A stretch of DNA of 64,000 bases from Perilla frutescens (lineage: Eukaryota > Streptophyta > Magnoliopsida > Lamiales > Lamiaceae). The DNA lies in assembly GCA_026008535.1 (NCBI GenBank), contig BRKX01000003.1:61095001-61159000 (forward strand), read 5' to 3'. A program made the position numbers and the translations under genes. Shown in pieces: positions 45,665 to 55,595 of the stretch. Position 1 is the first letter of the stretch. Each line of letters opens with the position of its first letter. Below the pieces are notes generated by a model that was given only the letters and a program-made list of their open reading frames with translations, was not told the origin of the DNA and did not search any database.

Positions 45665-46503
45665 AGTTATAATCAAGCTAGTGTTTGGGGGTTCAGTTAT
45701 TACAAGAACAATTTCAGAAGATTAGTTCGTGTGAAGACTCAGGTTGATCCCTCCAACTTTTTCAGAAACGAGCAGTGTTCCACCTCTGCTATCATAAACA
45801 ATAGTTAAAGAGTTGATATAGTCATAAGAAATTTGTTGGTGAATAAAAATGTTGCGTCGTCACAAATAATTTAATTTCATGTTATTAATTCGTTTATTTA
45901 TGTATTGGCATTAATTAATTTGCCCTTTTTATTGTACTGAATATGATGGTGAATCAGTAAATTAATATAAATAATGCAACATTTGTTCAGTTTATTGCGA
46001 CTTCTATATTATCGGATAAGTTTCTCTAGTCCAAATTACTTGTCTTATCTGTGTGCCAATATTAAAATTATATAATTTTAATAATATTTTTAAAAAAATA
46101 AAATTTATTATATTATAACTAATACTAATTAATATTTATTGCTAGAAAATAAAATTTTAAAAAATTATATACGTTAAATTTGTAATAATCAATTATATAT
46201 ATTAACTAAAAAAATGAAAAATTAAATTCACAAAAAATAATTATAAACGCTAAATAATAATGTAAAATTATACTAATTCAAAAGAAATTAAAATTAATTT
46301 GTAGGACATGGTTGACACACACAACTTTAAATAAGAGGATCTCATGTGCTATATTACTGCTTAATTAATGACTTTTATACTTTATGTTGGATATTCATAA
46401 AGTACTCTTTTGAATCAAATGTATTGTCGAGCTACAACTGCGAGGATCGAGGCCACGGTTGGAAGCCCCGGCCCTTGCGGAGTTTTATCCATGCAATAAG
46501 TCA
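45665..46503 (+). pseudogene. Truncated duplicate of oxidase gene 1: last codons plus 3' flank
   Basis: 45665-45797 matches the last 134 bp of gene 1 (40754-40888 with its stop), with a few substitutions and loss of two bases (AG of GAGCAGAGTGTTCC), which shifts the frame just before the end. The match continues through the 3' UTR, AATAAA and about 700 bp of flank to CAATAAGT at 46503, where gene 1's copy meets the TGTAAC LTR. The rest of the gene body is absent. It shows that the gene 1 end was duplicated before, or together with, insertion of the 41997-45640 element. Confidence 0.9.
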
Positions 46504-49500
46504 CTCATCATAAAGATGTGTCTTTTGACATGAATATACACTTTTTCGATTTTATGTCCGATCTCAATATATAGGTGTCAAACACCTATAAATGCCCTGC
46601 ATTCATTGTTCGAAAATACTTACATACAATATAATTTCCACAATTCATGACATTATAGAACAACAAATTAAATGAGTGTTGTTTGCTTTATCAAATAATC
46701 AAAGTTTGATCAAGCATATCTCCATTGTAATCCTAAAAGAGATTTTTCATATTAATGTGCTGTGATTTATAGAGTGAAATATCTCTTGAAAGACAATAAT
46801 TACGTGCCGGAGAGTTAATTCATATAAGATATTCTACACTTCAGCTCCAAATTGTGGGCAGTCGGGCAGGGTAATGCTCGACATAAATTGACTAGACTAC
46901 ATATTTATGTTATAATTCTTATTTATTCTACAAATTATATAAACCATGCGTACATTTATATGATGTCACCCAACAAAATACTACATTCATGATATATGAT
47001 CTGAAAATGTAATTGCTTCGAAATATCACCGATGAAATTATATATGAATTAATTTTGGACTTTAATTAGCCCTTAGAAAGTTATTTAGGAATTGGATGGA
47101 TAGGTGTGAAACAATCTTGTGTGTGGGGATCTCAATTGCGCCAATCCGTTCACTTTTGGGCTATACTTATCGGGTTATTGAACTATTCGGTTCGAGTCAA
47201 ATCGAGTTAGACTTTTTCCGGATTAAGTTTTTTGGGCCCTAACCTTAACCTTTCGATTACCGGGCTTGCCTTTAAAGCCAGAAAAGTTAAACAAAAATCT
47301 CTAATATGTATAAATTTATCAATTCATGTTGCCTAAGCATTTAATTTTAGCTATGTCACATCACTTACCACAAATTAATTAAATAAATTATTCGAGTTTC
47401 AACAATTATATTTTTAGTATTTAAATTAAATTATATCATAATGAAAATTTCAATAATTAACCAAAATATAAAGATAAACAATATAAATGTGGGCTATTTG
47501 GATCAACTTAACTTAATTTCAGGCTAGCTCTATCGGGTTGTTAGGCTTTTTGGTACGTGCCAATTCGGGTTAAATTCCTTTCACGCAATAATTATTTGGA
47601 ACTAATCTAACCCTCTATTTGTGTTAGTCCATCGATTTTAGATTGGATTGATGTCTTATTTGATGTGAGACCATCTTATGATTCAAAAGTCATACAATGG
47701 GTCAGAATCCCGATATAATTAAATATCCACAAAATTCTAAATGTGTTATTAATGAATATGTGTTGATTTGGTCCAAATATTGACCCGTTTTATCTATTTT
47801 GACTCGTAAAATTTTCGCACATGGTTTTTTGTTTTTAAGATAGGGTCATCTATATGTGATACCAGGCTAGCAGGACACACCACATTGAAAATTGGTAGGC
47901 AATATTAAATATCTAGAATAAATTAGATATATAGATTGATGGCTAATCTATGTTTACTTTCATTTTGAACTCTAGCTTATTTGAAAAGTCAAATCTGATG
48001 GGTGAGGTATTGAAATGAATATAGAATATCATAAAAGCACAAGAAATCTATGTATTATCTGTTAATTAATATTATAATTAAAGTGTGTTATTTCGTACAA
48101 GATTTGGCATGTTTATTATATCTCTCATATATAATTAATTTCAGGACAATATAATTGTAATTTTACTAAATTTATATTTAATTTTATAATTACAATTCAT
48201 ACTATATAAATTTTTATTATCCGTGCAGACGCACGTGTTTAGAAATACTTATACTTAAAAGAATTGGCAGTTTTATTAAATAGTCATTTAGATTAATGGA
48301 TATGAGGGATGGAACTCTAACTTTGAAGAGTTTTTAATTAAATTTAGAATCCAAACTGATTTGAAATTTTAGGACATCCTAAACGTAGAAATTTGTGTAT
48401 AAAAAGGGAAACGTCTCAGGTTATAATCTTTTAGATTCACCACTTCCCAGTGAGCACTTCGCGAAGGTGTTGTGGATTAGTAAGATCATAAAAAAATAAA
48501 TTAAAATAACAAAATAACTCATTATTAATTATATTGATTCCAAATCTGTCAATGTATTCCCAAAACTTGGATCACGGTGAATTGTAATATAAAATTATTA
48601 TATCGTAGTCCAACTTTCAATAGGTTTTGTTCTACATAGAGAGATTTGAAGACTTTATTATAAACTAAGCCCCTACGTAATGGACGTTGAAGGATAATAA
48701 CATTCGTCGAGGCTTGATTGGTTATAATTTTCAAATCGAAGCTTATTTTCTCATAACATGATCAGTAATTCGTATTTAGTTTTTCTACCCTGATCATAGC
48801 TAGGGAATTATGCAAGAATTACTATTTCGTGTAAGCAAACTAGGTTTCCATTTCCCCACCTAACACGTCTTATATTCATTCTCTATTTCACGCGATTCTT
48901 GCATGTTGAAAATCTTGCATATATTTCATCGCAATGAATATATATATTGAATTTTCTTCTTCAACTATCTGAATAAAAGGATAAATTAATCAAACATAAA
49001 AGAGAGAATTAAATGGTAACTAGGACACCAAACTATATGATAGGATTTAAGTAGGATTTTGTTTTAACTTAACTGGATCACGAACTTTTAAAAATAACAT
49101 AATTGGTAAGGATGACCCTTTGTTATCCCTACAAATCATTCTAGTCTGTTGTCATATCTTCACGACTTAATTACTCCACTACCAGCTATTTGAAAGCCTA
49201 ATTAAGCCCACTTTCAAAAAATCCATTTATTGGGCTTTAAAACTCCTCAACCAATTTTGAATTTGACGCCGAATTAATGTGAAAATCTCGAATCATGAAA
49301 GTTCGTCAAAATTCAACTTTTGCAAAAGAACTTTCTTACCAATCCATCTCGTATTGCGATGCCGAACAATATGGTCAGCATCAGAAAACTCTAATTAACT
49401 CACTTTCCAGCAATATCTTTAGCTTATCGATAAGACACTAAACGATGGATCAAAAATTGATCGAAGAAGTTTCAGTGGCAAAATAATGCACAAAAAAATT

Positions 49501-49640
49501 CGAGGGTTCAGTTGAATCAAAAGCTAAAACAAGAGCGTATTTGAACTATGCCATATAGTAGGTGACTAGGTGGTCAGGTGGTGGACCATTTTCACAACAT
49601 ATATACAATAAATTTTGACAACGTTGGGAGAGTTCCCGAC
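46504..49640. other. Intergenic region upstream of oxidase gene 2
   Basis: AT-rich, no gene supported. 47145-47600 contains 'cgggttattgaact / cgggttgttaggct' phrases repeated in loose form, probably an old transposon. Confidence 0.5.
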
Positions 49641-49646
49641 AACGGC

Positions 49647-49654
49647 TATAAATA
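49647..49654 (+). promoter_or_regulatory. TATA box of oxidase gene 2
   Basis: TATAAATA, 58 bp before the ATG, in the same sequence context as in gene 1 (CTATAAATAGAAGGG, AGCAACAAACA). Confidence 0.85.
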
Positions 49655-49704
49655 GAAGGGATCTTTCCCCCCGATGAGCAACAAACAAAACTCAAAATCA
49701 ATAA

Positions 49705-51303
49705 ATGGCGCCTTCTCGTATCATTACATTCCTCTTCTTAATTTTCACAAACATCTTTCTCCTCGGAGCTTCTTCATCTCACGATCGTGGCCATGATGAT
49801 TTCCTCAAATGCCTAACCGATCAATTTGAACGCTCGAACTCTGCCACCAACACCATCTACACACCTCGAAATGCAACATACGCATCTCTTTTACTAGCAC
49901 AAAATCTCCGACCAGCCGCCACTGCGCCGGAGAGACCTGATCTCATCGTCACACCATTCCACGTGTCCGAAATCCAGGCAGCAATCTACTGCTCCCGGAA
50001 ACTCGGCCTGCAGATCAGAGTCCGGAGCGGCGGCCACGACTATGAAGGCCTTTCCTACACCTCCGGAATCCCCTTCGCAGTAGTGGATATGAGAAACTTC
50101 CGATCAGTAACCATCGACGATGATGAAAAAACTGCTTGGGTCCAAGTTGGTGCCACTCTCGGCCAACTTTACTACACACTTTCCCGGAAAAGCAACACTC
50201 TCGCTTTCCCCGCCGGTGTCTGCCCGACTGTGGGCGTTGGCGGCCACTTCAGCGGTGGAGGATACGGCATGATTTCGCGCAAGCATGCCATCGCCGCCGA
50301 CAACATAATTGATGCAAAATTAATCAACGCTGATGGCAAAATCCTGAACAGGAGAAGCATGGGAGAAGATCTGTTTTGGGCAATCCGAGGAGGCGGAGGA
50401 ACTAGTTTCGGGATTGTTCTAGAATTTAAGGTGAGGTTAGTGACCGTCCCTGAAATAGTCACCGTGTTCAACGTGACACGAACGTTGGAAGAAAACGCGA
50501 CGGAGCTAGTTCACAAGTGGCAATACATCGCTGACAAAGTCGACGAAAACCTTCTCCTCCGGCTATTTGTCAATCCCGACACGTCTCCCACAACCGGAAA
50601 GAAAACGGTGGCAACTTCTTTCACGTCGTTGTACATCGGTCGGGCTCGTGATCTTCTCCCAATAATGGAGGAGCAGTTTCCCGAGCTCGGATTAACCGAA
50701 CAAGATTGCGTGGAAATGAGATGGATAGAAACCATACTATACATGTCAGGTTTGCAAAATCAGCCCCTAGAAATTCTTCTGGATAGAACTCCACTGGGGT
50801 TCTTTACACGATCATATTTCAAAGGTAAATCAGATTACGTGAGCAAACCGATTCCAGAAAATGGTCTGAGAGATATGTGGAAGTTTGTGCTCGAAGAAGA
50901 AGCTTCGCCTCAGCTGCAGTTCAGTCCGTACGGAGGGGTTTTGAACACCTTCTCTGAATCAGAGACGCCGTTCCCTCATCGGAGAGGTAACCTATTCATG
51001 ATCCACTATGGGGTGAGTTGGGAAACCCTAGATGAATCCAAAACGCACATTGATTGGATCAGACGGCTGTACAGCTTCATGGCTCGCTACGTGACGAAAT
51101 CTCCGAGGGCGGCTTACTTCAACTACAGAGATCTCGATATTGGAAGGAACAATGAAGGGAACACCAGTTATAATCAAGCTAGTGTTTGGGGGCTTAGTTA
51201 TTTCAAGAACAATTTCAGAAGATTAGTTCGTGTCAAAACTAAGGTTGATCCATCCAACTTTTTCCGAAACGAGCAGAGCGTTCCACCTCTGGTATCACAG
51301 TAG
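49705..51303 (+). CDS. Berberine bridge enzyme-like FAD oxidase 2
   Basis: 532 residues, intronless, with the same layout as gene 1: hydrophobic signal peptide (about residues 5-22), disulfide Cys36/Cys96, flavin-linking His111 (RSGGHDYEG) and Cys173 (FPAGVCPTVGVGG). Val176 is at the oxygen-access position, and the BBE C-terminal domain has YFNYRDLDIG and VDPSNFFRNEQSVPPL. Most residues are identical to gene 1; differences concentrate at about residues 325-400, which in this family contributes to the substrate side of the pocket, so a shifted substrate is possible. Shared promoter-proximal and leader sequence with gene 1 argues for a recent tandem duplication. No defect is seen; it is probably functional. 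The exact substrate is unknown. Confidence 0.95.
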   Translation: MAPSRIITFLFLIFTNIFLLGASSSHDRGHDDFLKCLTDQFERSNSATNTIYTPRNATYASLLLAQNLRPAATAPERPDLIVTPFHVSEIQAAIYCSRKLGLQIRVRSGGHDYEGLSYTSGIPFAVVDMRNFRSVTIDDDEKTAWVQVGATLGQLYYTLSRKSNTLAFPAGVCPTVGVGGHFSGGGYGMISRKHAIAADNIIDAKLINADGKILNRRSMGEDLFWAIRGGGGTSFGIVLEFKVRLVTVPEIVTVFNVTRTLEENATELVHKWQYIADKVDENLLLRLFVNPDTSPTTGKKTVATSFTSLYIGRARDLLPIMEEQFPELGLTEQDCVEMRWIETILYMSGLQNQPLEILLDRTPLGFFTRSYFKGKSDYVSKPIPENGLRDMWKFVLEEEASPQLQFSPYGGVLNTFSESETPFPHRRGNLFMIHYGVSWETLDESKTHIDWIRRLYSFMARYVTKSPRAAYFNYRDLDIGRNNEGNTSYNQASVWGLSYFKNNFRRLVRVKTKVDPSNFFRNEQSVPPLVSQ

Positions 51304-52240
51304 AAGAAATTAAGTCCAATTCATGGATATATTGTCGCAGAAATTTAAATATAAAATGTTGCCTTATGAAGTTAATTATAAATAATTGGACTTGGTTTAA
51401 TTGCGTATTAAGCTTATAAGTTTATTAGTATTTCGTTTGTCCATTTGTATTATATAGATGATTATGTGGAATTAATGCAACATTTATTGAGGTTATTGAG
51501 TTTTTAATTTCTTAAAAAAATATCAAAGTATGTTATTTTTTATTATTTGGTTTCATTGGCTCCTTTATCGAATTAGTTGAGTAATTAATTCTTTAGATCT
51601 AAGATATGAACAAAGGGTATATATATCCATTCCATAATTAACACCTAGCTAGGTTAACTTCTTATTTGAATACAAATAAAATTAATGAAGCTCTTTTTAG
51701 ACGATCCTAGCTCCTAGTTAGCTAGGAGAAAGTCATTCTAATTAAGCAATCTTTCTAGTTACTTCAATTCATTCTCAATTTGTGTTTCAGAGGATCTTAA
51801 GGAAAATTATTTTGATTAATAGTTTTAGTTATTTAAATTTATGGATGATGATCATTTTTCAAATTAAATCGAAACTCCAAGTTCAGGGTTCAATGGATGA
51901 GATATATCATTTATTTCATTCGTATTTCATTATGTATTTTAACCATTGAATTTTTTCCATGTATATATAAAAATACCAATAGTTGTCCGCTAAAAAATAT
52001 TAAATACGTACGGGAATGCAATCTATTTTTTATACATGTAAAATTGACCGAAAAAGACCAAATATTTAGAGAAATGTGAACAAAAGTATTTTAACTAATT
52101 TTTAAGATATAAATATACGAACAGACATTTTAATGACTTCTTTTTTGTTTGGAAATGTAGGATTAATGTTGTGTAGCATCAATCCAACCAAAATTGTAGA
52201 ATTGGACAAATCAGCAAGTAAGTTCTTTGTCTTTAGTAGA
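51304..52240. other. 3' flank of oxidase gene 2
   Basis: AT-rich, no gene supported. Two short open frames near 51897 and 52133 match nothing recognised. A near-palindrome TCCTAGCTCCTAGTTAGCTAGGA lies around 51707-51728. Confidence 0.5.
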
Positions 52241-52805
52241 CACTATAACAAAAATGATTTTACAATATTTTTAAAGAAGATAAATGTCGTCACATATAAT
52301 AACTTAAGCAACGGTAAATTGTCTACATGTCATCTCTAATGATATATTTGTGATGACAGTGTTGTCAAGGCCGGCCCTGGGGGTAAGTCAGGTGGGCCGC
52401 CACTCAGGGCCCCCCAAAATTTCATTTTTAATATATATATATATATATATAGGCAATTATTTTTAAAAAATCATTATATATAAAGGTTAAACGGTCATCT
52501 CTTTTAAATTAATTTACTATCTCGATTTTAAACTATCATACATACATCAGTAATTAGTTCTGTCACTTTTTTTTTTCTATGTAAGTTTAGTGTGATAATT
52601 TATTGGTTTTTTGTGTTGACTTAATCTTAATTTTGCAATTGGACTATTAATTAATTATCTAGAACAAAGATCTTGTACAAGAAATGCACCCTTAAAGACT
52701 CAATTTTTAAATTTTATCAAAACTGTATAAAGAAAAAAAAAACTTGAGTACTATATTCAGGACTTTTATTCCCGAATTTTGAGTTCACCAAAATACCAAC
52801 TTTAA

Positions 52806-53514
52806 GGTGGGTGTATTGGATTGGGATTTTGATGGATTTTCTTGGACTTTAAAATGTCCATGGATTTCTATGGATTTTATAAATTTATAGACTCCACATG
52901 GAGTCTCCCAAAACTCCACATGGAGTCTCCCAACTCCACGCAGAGTCCGGCGGATTTCGTATGGATTTTGGACCGATTTTGAACGATTTCAATGAATTTC
53001 AAATCCATCTCACCAGCACTAGTTGGAACACAACGATCGGTGTACCCAGCAAGAAAAATTGAACCCAGCGGCCGCTGGAATTGAGCGGCCTTGATCCCAG
53101 CGGCCGCTGGAGTGCCTTCATCGGCAAGGCCAGCGGCCTCTGAGGTCGGGTGACGGCTGGGGTGCCTGATTTCAACTCCTCACCGGCCGCTGGGACACCG
53201 CGCCGCCGGATTTTCCAAATCCATCGAAATCTCGTGTCTGGAGGTCGGATTTCATCCTTCGTAATTTTCACGTGAAATCTAGCCGAAATCCAACGAAGTC
53301 AATGACTTTTTAAAGTCCGTGGATTGTTGAATACCTCAGAATTTTAAAGGACTTTTAAAAGTCTGGATTGAATACACCAGGATTTCATTGGACTTTTAAA
53401 AGTCTGGATTGAATACACCAGAATTTCATTGGACTTTTAAAAGTCTAGATTGAATACACCCGGATTTTAAAAGTCCAATGAAATCTATCAAAATCCACAA
53501 CCAATACACCCCCC
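52806..53514. mobile_element. PIF/Harbinger-like element nested in the hAT-like insert
   Basis: Left end GGTGGGTGTATTGGATTGGG and inverted right end GGGGGGTGTATTGGTTGTGG pair over about 35 bp. Both ends are flanked by TTAA (52802-52805, 53515-53518), compatible with the TWA target site of PIF/Harbinger (Tourist-like) elements. The centre (53035-53230) is GC-rich with repeated AGCGGCCGCTGG; the right arm has a 41-bp unit repeated about three times. 709 bp, non-autonomous. Confidence 0.75.
53350..53460. repeat. 41-bp tandem repeat inside the Harbinger-like element
   Basis: GTCTGGATTGAATACACCAG recurs at 53361 and 53402, and as GTCTAGATTGAATACACC at 53443. Confidence 0.85.
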
Positions 53515-54053
53515 TTAAGGCTTTTAACATAAAATATCATAAACAAACGAGTTGATGTCATTTTGAATTATTTTTCTTAATATTATCAATATCTTTTCTT
53601 TCATGACTATTTAATTAATGATAGTGTTTTGTTTTTTTTTTTATCTGTAAAATTCACGAATTATATTTTGTAAGTGTTGATGGCACCTTTTCAAGATTTA
53701 TGATGCTCAATATAAAAATGGAAGAAACTAAGATACTTGTGAAAAAATAAAATTAGGGCCCATTTTTTTCATTTCGCCATGGGTCCCTGAATTGTCAGGG
53801 TCGGCCCTAATAGTTGTCACTTAAAATGATGTTTAATTTATTTGGGACGAACATTTAGGAACATTATATTTAAGCAAATATAGATATATATCCACACACA
53901 CACACACATATATATATATGTATATATATTTAATTGAAAAAATGTCGTCACCAAAATGTCATTAGAAATGACATATAGTATTTAGAGATGTAATATCATT
54001 ACTTAAGTCTATTATAATAATTAATATCTCTAAAGAACATTTTTGTTTAAGTG

Positions 54054-54736
54054 GCAATAGATGCAATACTTCACAAATCTGCAAGTAAGAAACATGGTTG
54101 TCAAAGCTTCATAAATATGCAAGGAAAAAAAATAGAACTATGCTATTTAAAAACTAAAAAACAAATGTATACATTTCTCAATAAAAAAAAAAAAACTAAT
54201 AACGGATTTATACAGATTATTCGCCCTTCAATTAAAATAATAGAGCAAATAAAAATAGGAACAATGATGTGATTTATATTCTCAAAACAATAAATTGTGT
54301 CATGTGCAAGTGTACACAATTGTAGCAAGCAATGATACGAGTTGAATCTATGAAAAAATGAGGTTACATTTGAAAATGCAAGTATTACAATTTCGATTCT
54401 CTTCACTATTTAAACAAATGAAAATTAATTGAGGTTTTAAATTGATTTAAATCTAACAAAAAAAACACTAAACATAAACAACCATGTAATAATAAAATTG
54501 GAATTAAAGATGTGAAAAGGGTCTAGGATGTTATCCTCTAAATGATGGTTTTCTTGAAGATTTATGAAACTTATGATTCCTCCTTTTTACGGAGATTAAA
54601 CAAAATTAGTCTAAGAACTCTCTCAAGCTTCTTAAACCTTCAGACTAACATTAGATTCACTATCTCTACTTGACAATCATAACAAAATATTGTATATTTA
54701 TTTAATTAATTAATGTTAAGTTATTGTTGTGTTTAG
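54054..54736. other. AT-rich intergenic sequence
   Basis: No gene supported; contains an A-rich tract near 54184. May be intronic or internal sequence of the CACTA element that follows. Confidence 0.4.
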
Positions 54737-55036
54737 GAGAAGGTATACCAATGGGTTGTAGAGTTGAGTCAGCTTCTTCCAGGCACTGATGGAATGCCTG
54801 AGGTTGATATGACATCCATCTATCTGGACGCGCTCGGAGGCATGAATATGAAGAAGTGCGTCTTCAACACTGAGTCTCGACCATACCTCTACAACGGTGA
54901 CAACAACAACAACAATATTCATTCTGGAGCCACCTCACAACTCGTGTTTATGGAGAAGTTCTTCACTCAGAGCATTGATGAGATGTGGGCCCAACTTCAG
55001 GATGAGGTGAGGTCTGAGATTAGAGATGAGATCTAG
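54737..55036 (+). pseudogene. En/Spm (CACTA) plant transposase, C-terminal fragment
   Basis: After a TTTAG acceptor the frame reads EKVYQWVVELSQLLPG, then PEVDMTSIYLDALGG and a C-terminal helix with FMEKFFTQSIDEMWAQLQDE. This is the pattern of the C-terminal region of plant En/Spm-like transposase proteins (PF03004-type), judged from memory. The frame is preceded by a splice-like acceptor, ends with TAG at 55034-55036, and is followed by two more in-frame stops in Gln-rich sequence. The CACTA terminus 0.55 kb downstream supports the call. The catalytic part is missing. Confidence 0.55.
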
Positions 55037-55284
55037 CAGATGCAGGCATAGATGCAAGCCAGGTTAGAGGCCCATCTAGTGGGCACATATATATGCTCGA
55101 TTTGGCCATCCTCGATTCCCACCGCTCTCTGATGACTGATTTATATTTAAATATTATTTGAATTATTACTATTATTTATGAATTTGCAATTGAATACTAC
55201 GGATCTTTATTATTAGTATTTTATTAATAATATTATATTTTTAATTATTCATAATATTAAAATGTGAATTATTTAAAAAAATCC

Positions 55285-55595
55285 ATAGTTAGCGACATAA
55301 CAAAATTTCCAGAACTAGTGACGGACTACAGCCTGTCTATAAAAACAGGCCGTGATTTAACTACGAAGTGCATTTCATTGCTACTAGCGACCGACCTATC
55401 CATTGCCGATCCATCGGTACACCATCGTCAGTCGGCCCAGTGACGACCCAATGACGATGAAATAATTTGTCGCTAACGCTAATGACGGACATAATTATAT
55501 CGTTAGTCATCTGTAATGATGAGCCACACATTGACGAAGATGGTCCATCGCTAGCCCTTATTAGCGACGGAATAAAACCCGCATTTTTTGTAGTG
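55285..55595. mobile_element. CACTA transposon 3' terminus with subterminal repeats
   Basis: The inverse strand begins CACTACAAAAAATGCGGGTT at 55595, a classical CACTA end. Subterminal TTAGCGACGG / CTAGCGACCG-type motifs in both orientations fill 55285-55580, as expected for transposase-binding sites. The other end is not in the window or is lost. Confidence 0.85.

Larger units (their letters stand above)
52366..53811. mobile_element. hAT-like insert nested in CACTA-like copy 2
   Basis: The ends are AAGGCCGGCCCTGG and, inverted, TTAGGGCCGACCCTG, a GGCCGGCCCTG-type terminus usual for plant hAT elements. Flanks carry an imperfect 8-bp direct repeat (GTGTTGTC / TAGTTGTC), the hAT length. Comparison with copy 1 of the host element shows the insertion point cleanly. 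It contains a third element. No transposase found. Confidence 0.65.
52241..54053. mobile_element. CACTA-like non-autonomous transposon, copy 2 (host of nested insertions)
   Basis: Left end CACTATAACAAAAATGATTT and inverted right end CACTTAAACAAAAATGTTCT. Inner phrases (GATAAATGTCGTCAC, CATGTCATCTCTAATG, ACTTAAAATGATGTTT, ATTTATTTGGGACGA) match copy 1 at 7128-8375 in order. The match is interrupted at GTTGTC by the hAT-like insert and resumes at AGTTGTCACTTAAAATG. No transposase frame. Confidence 0.75.
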
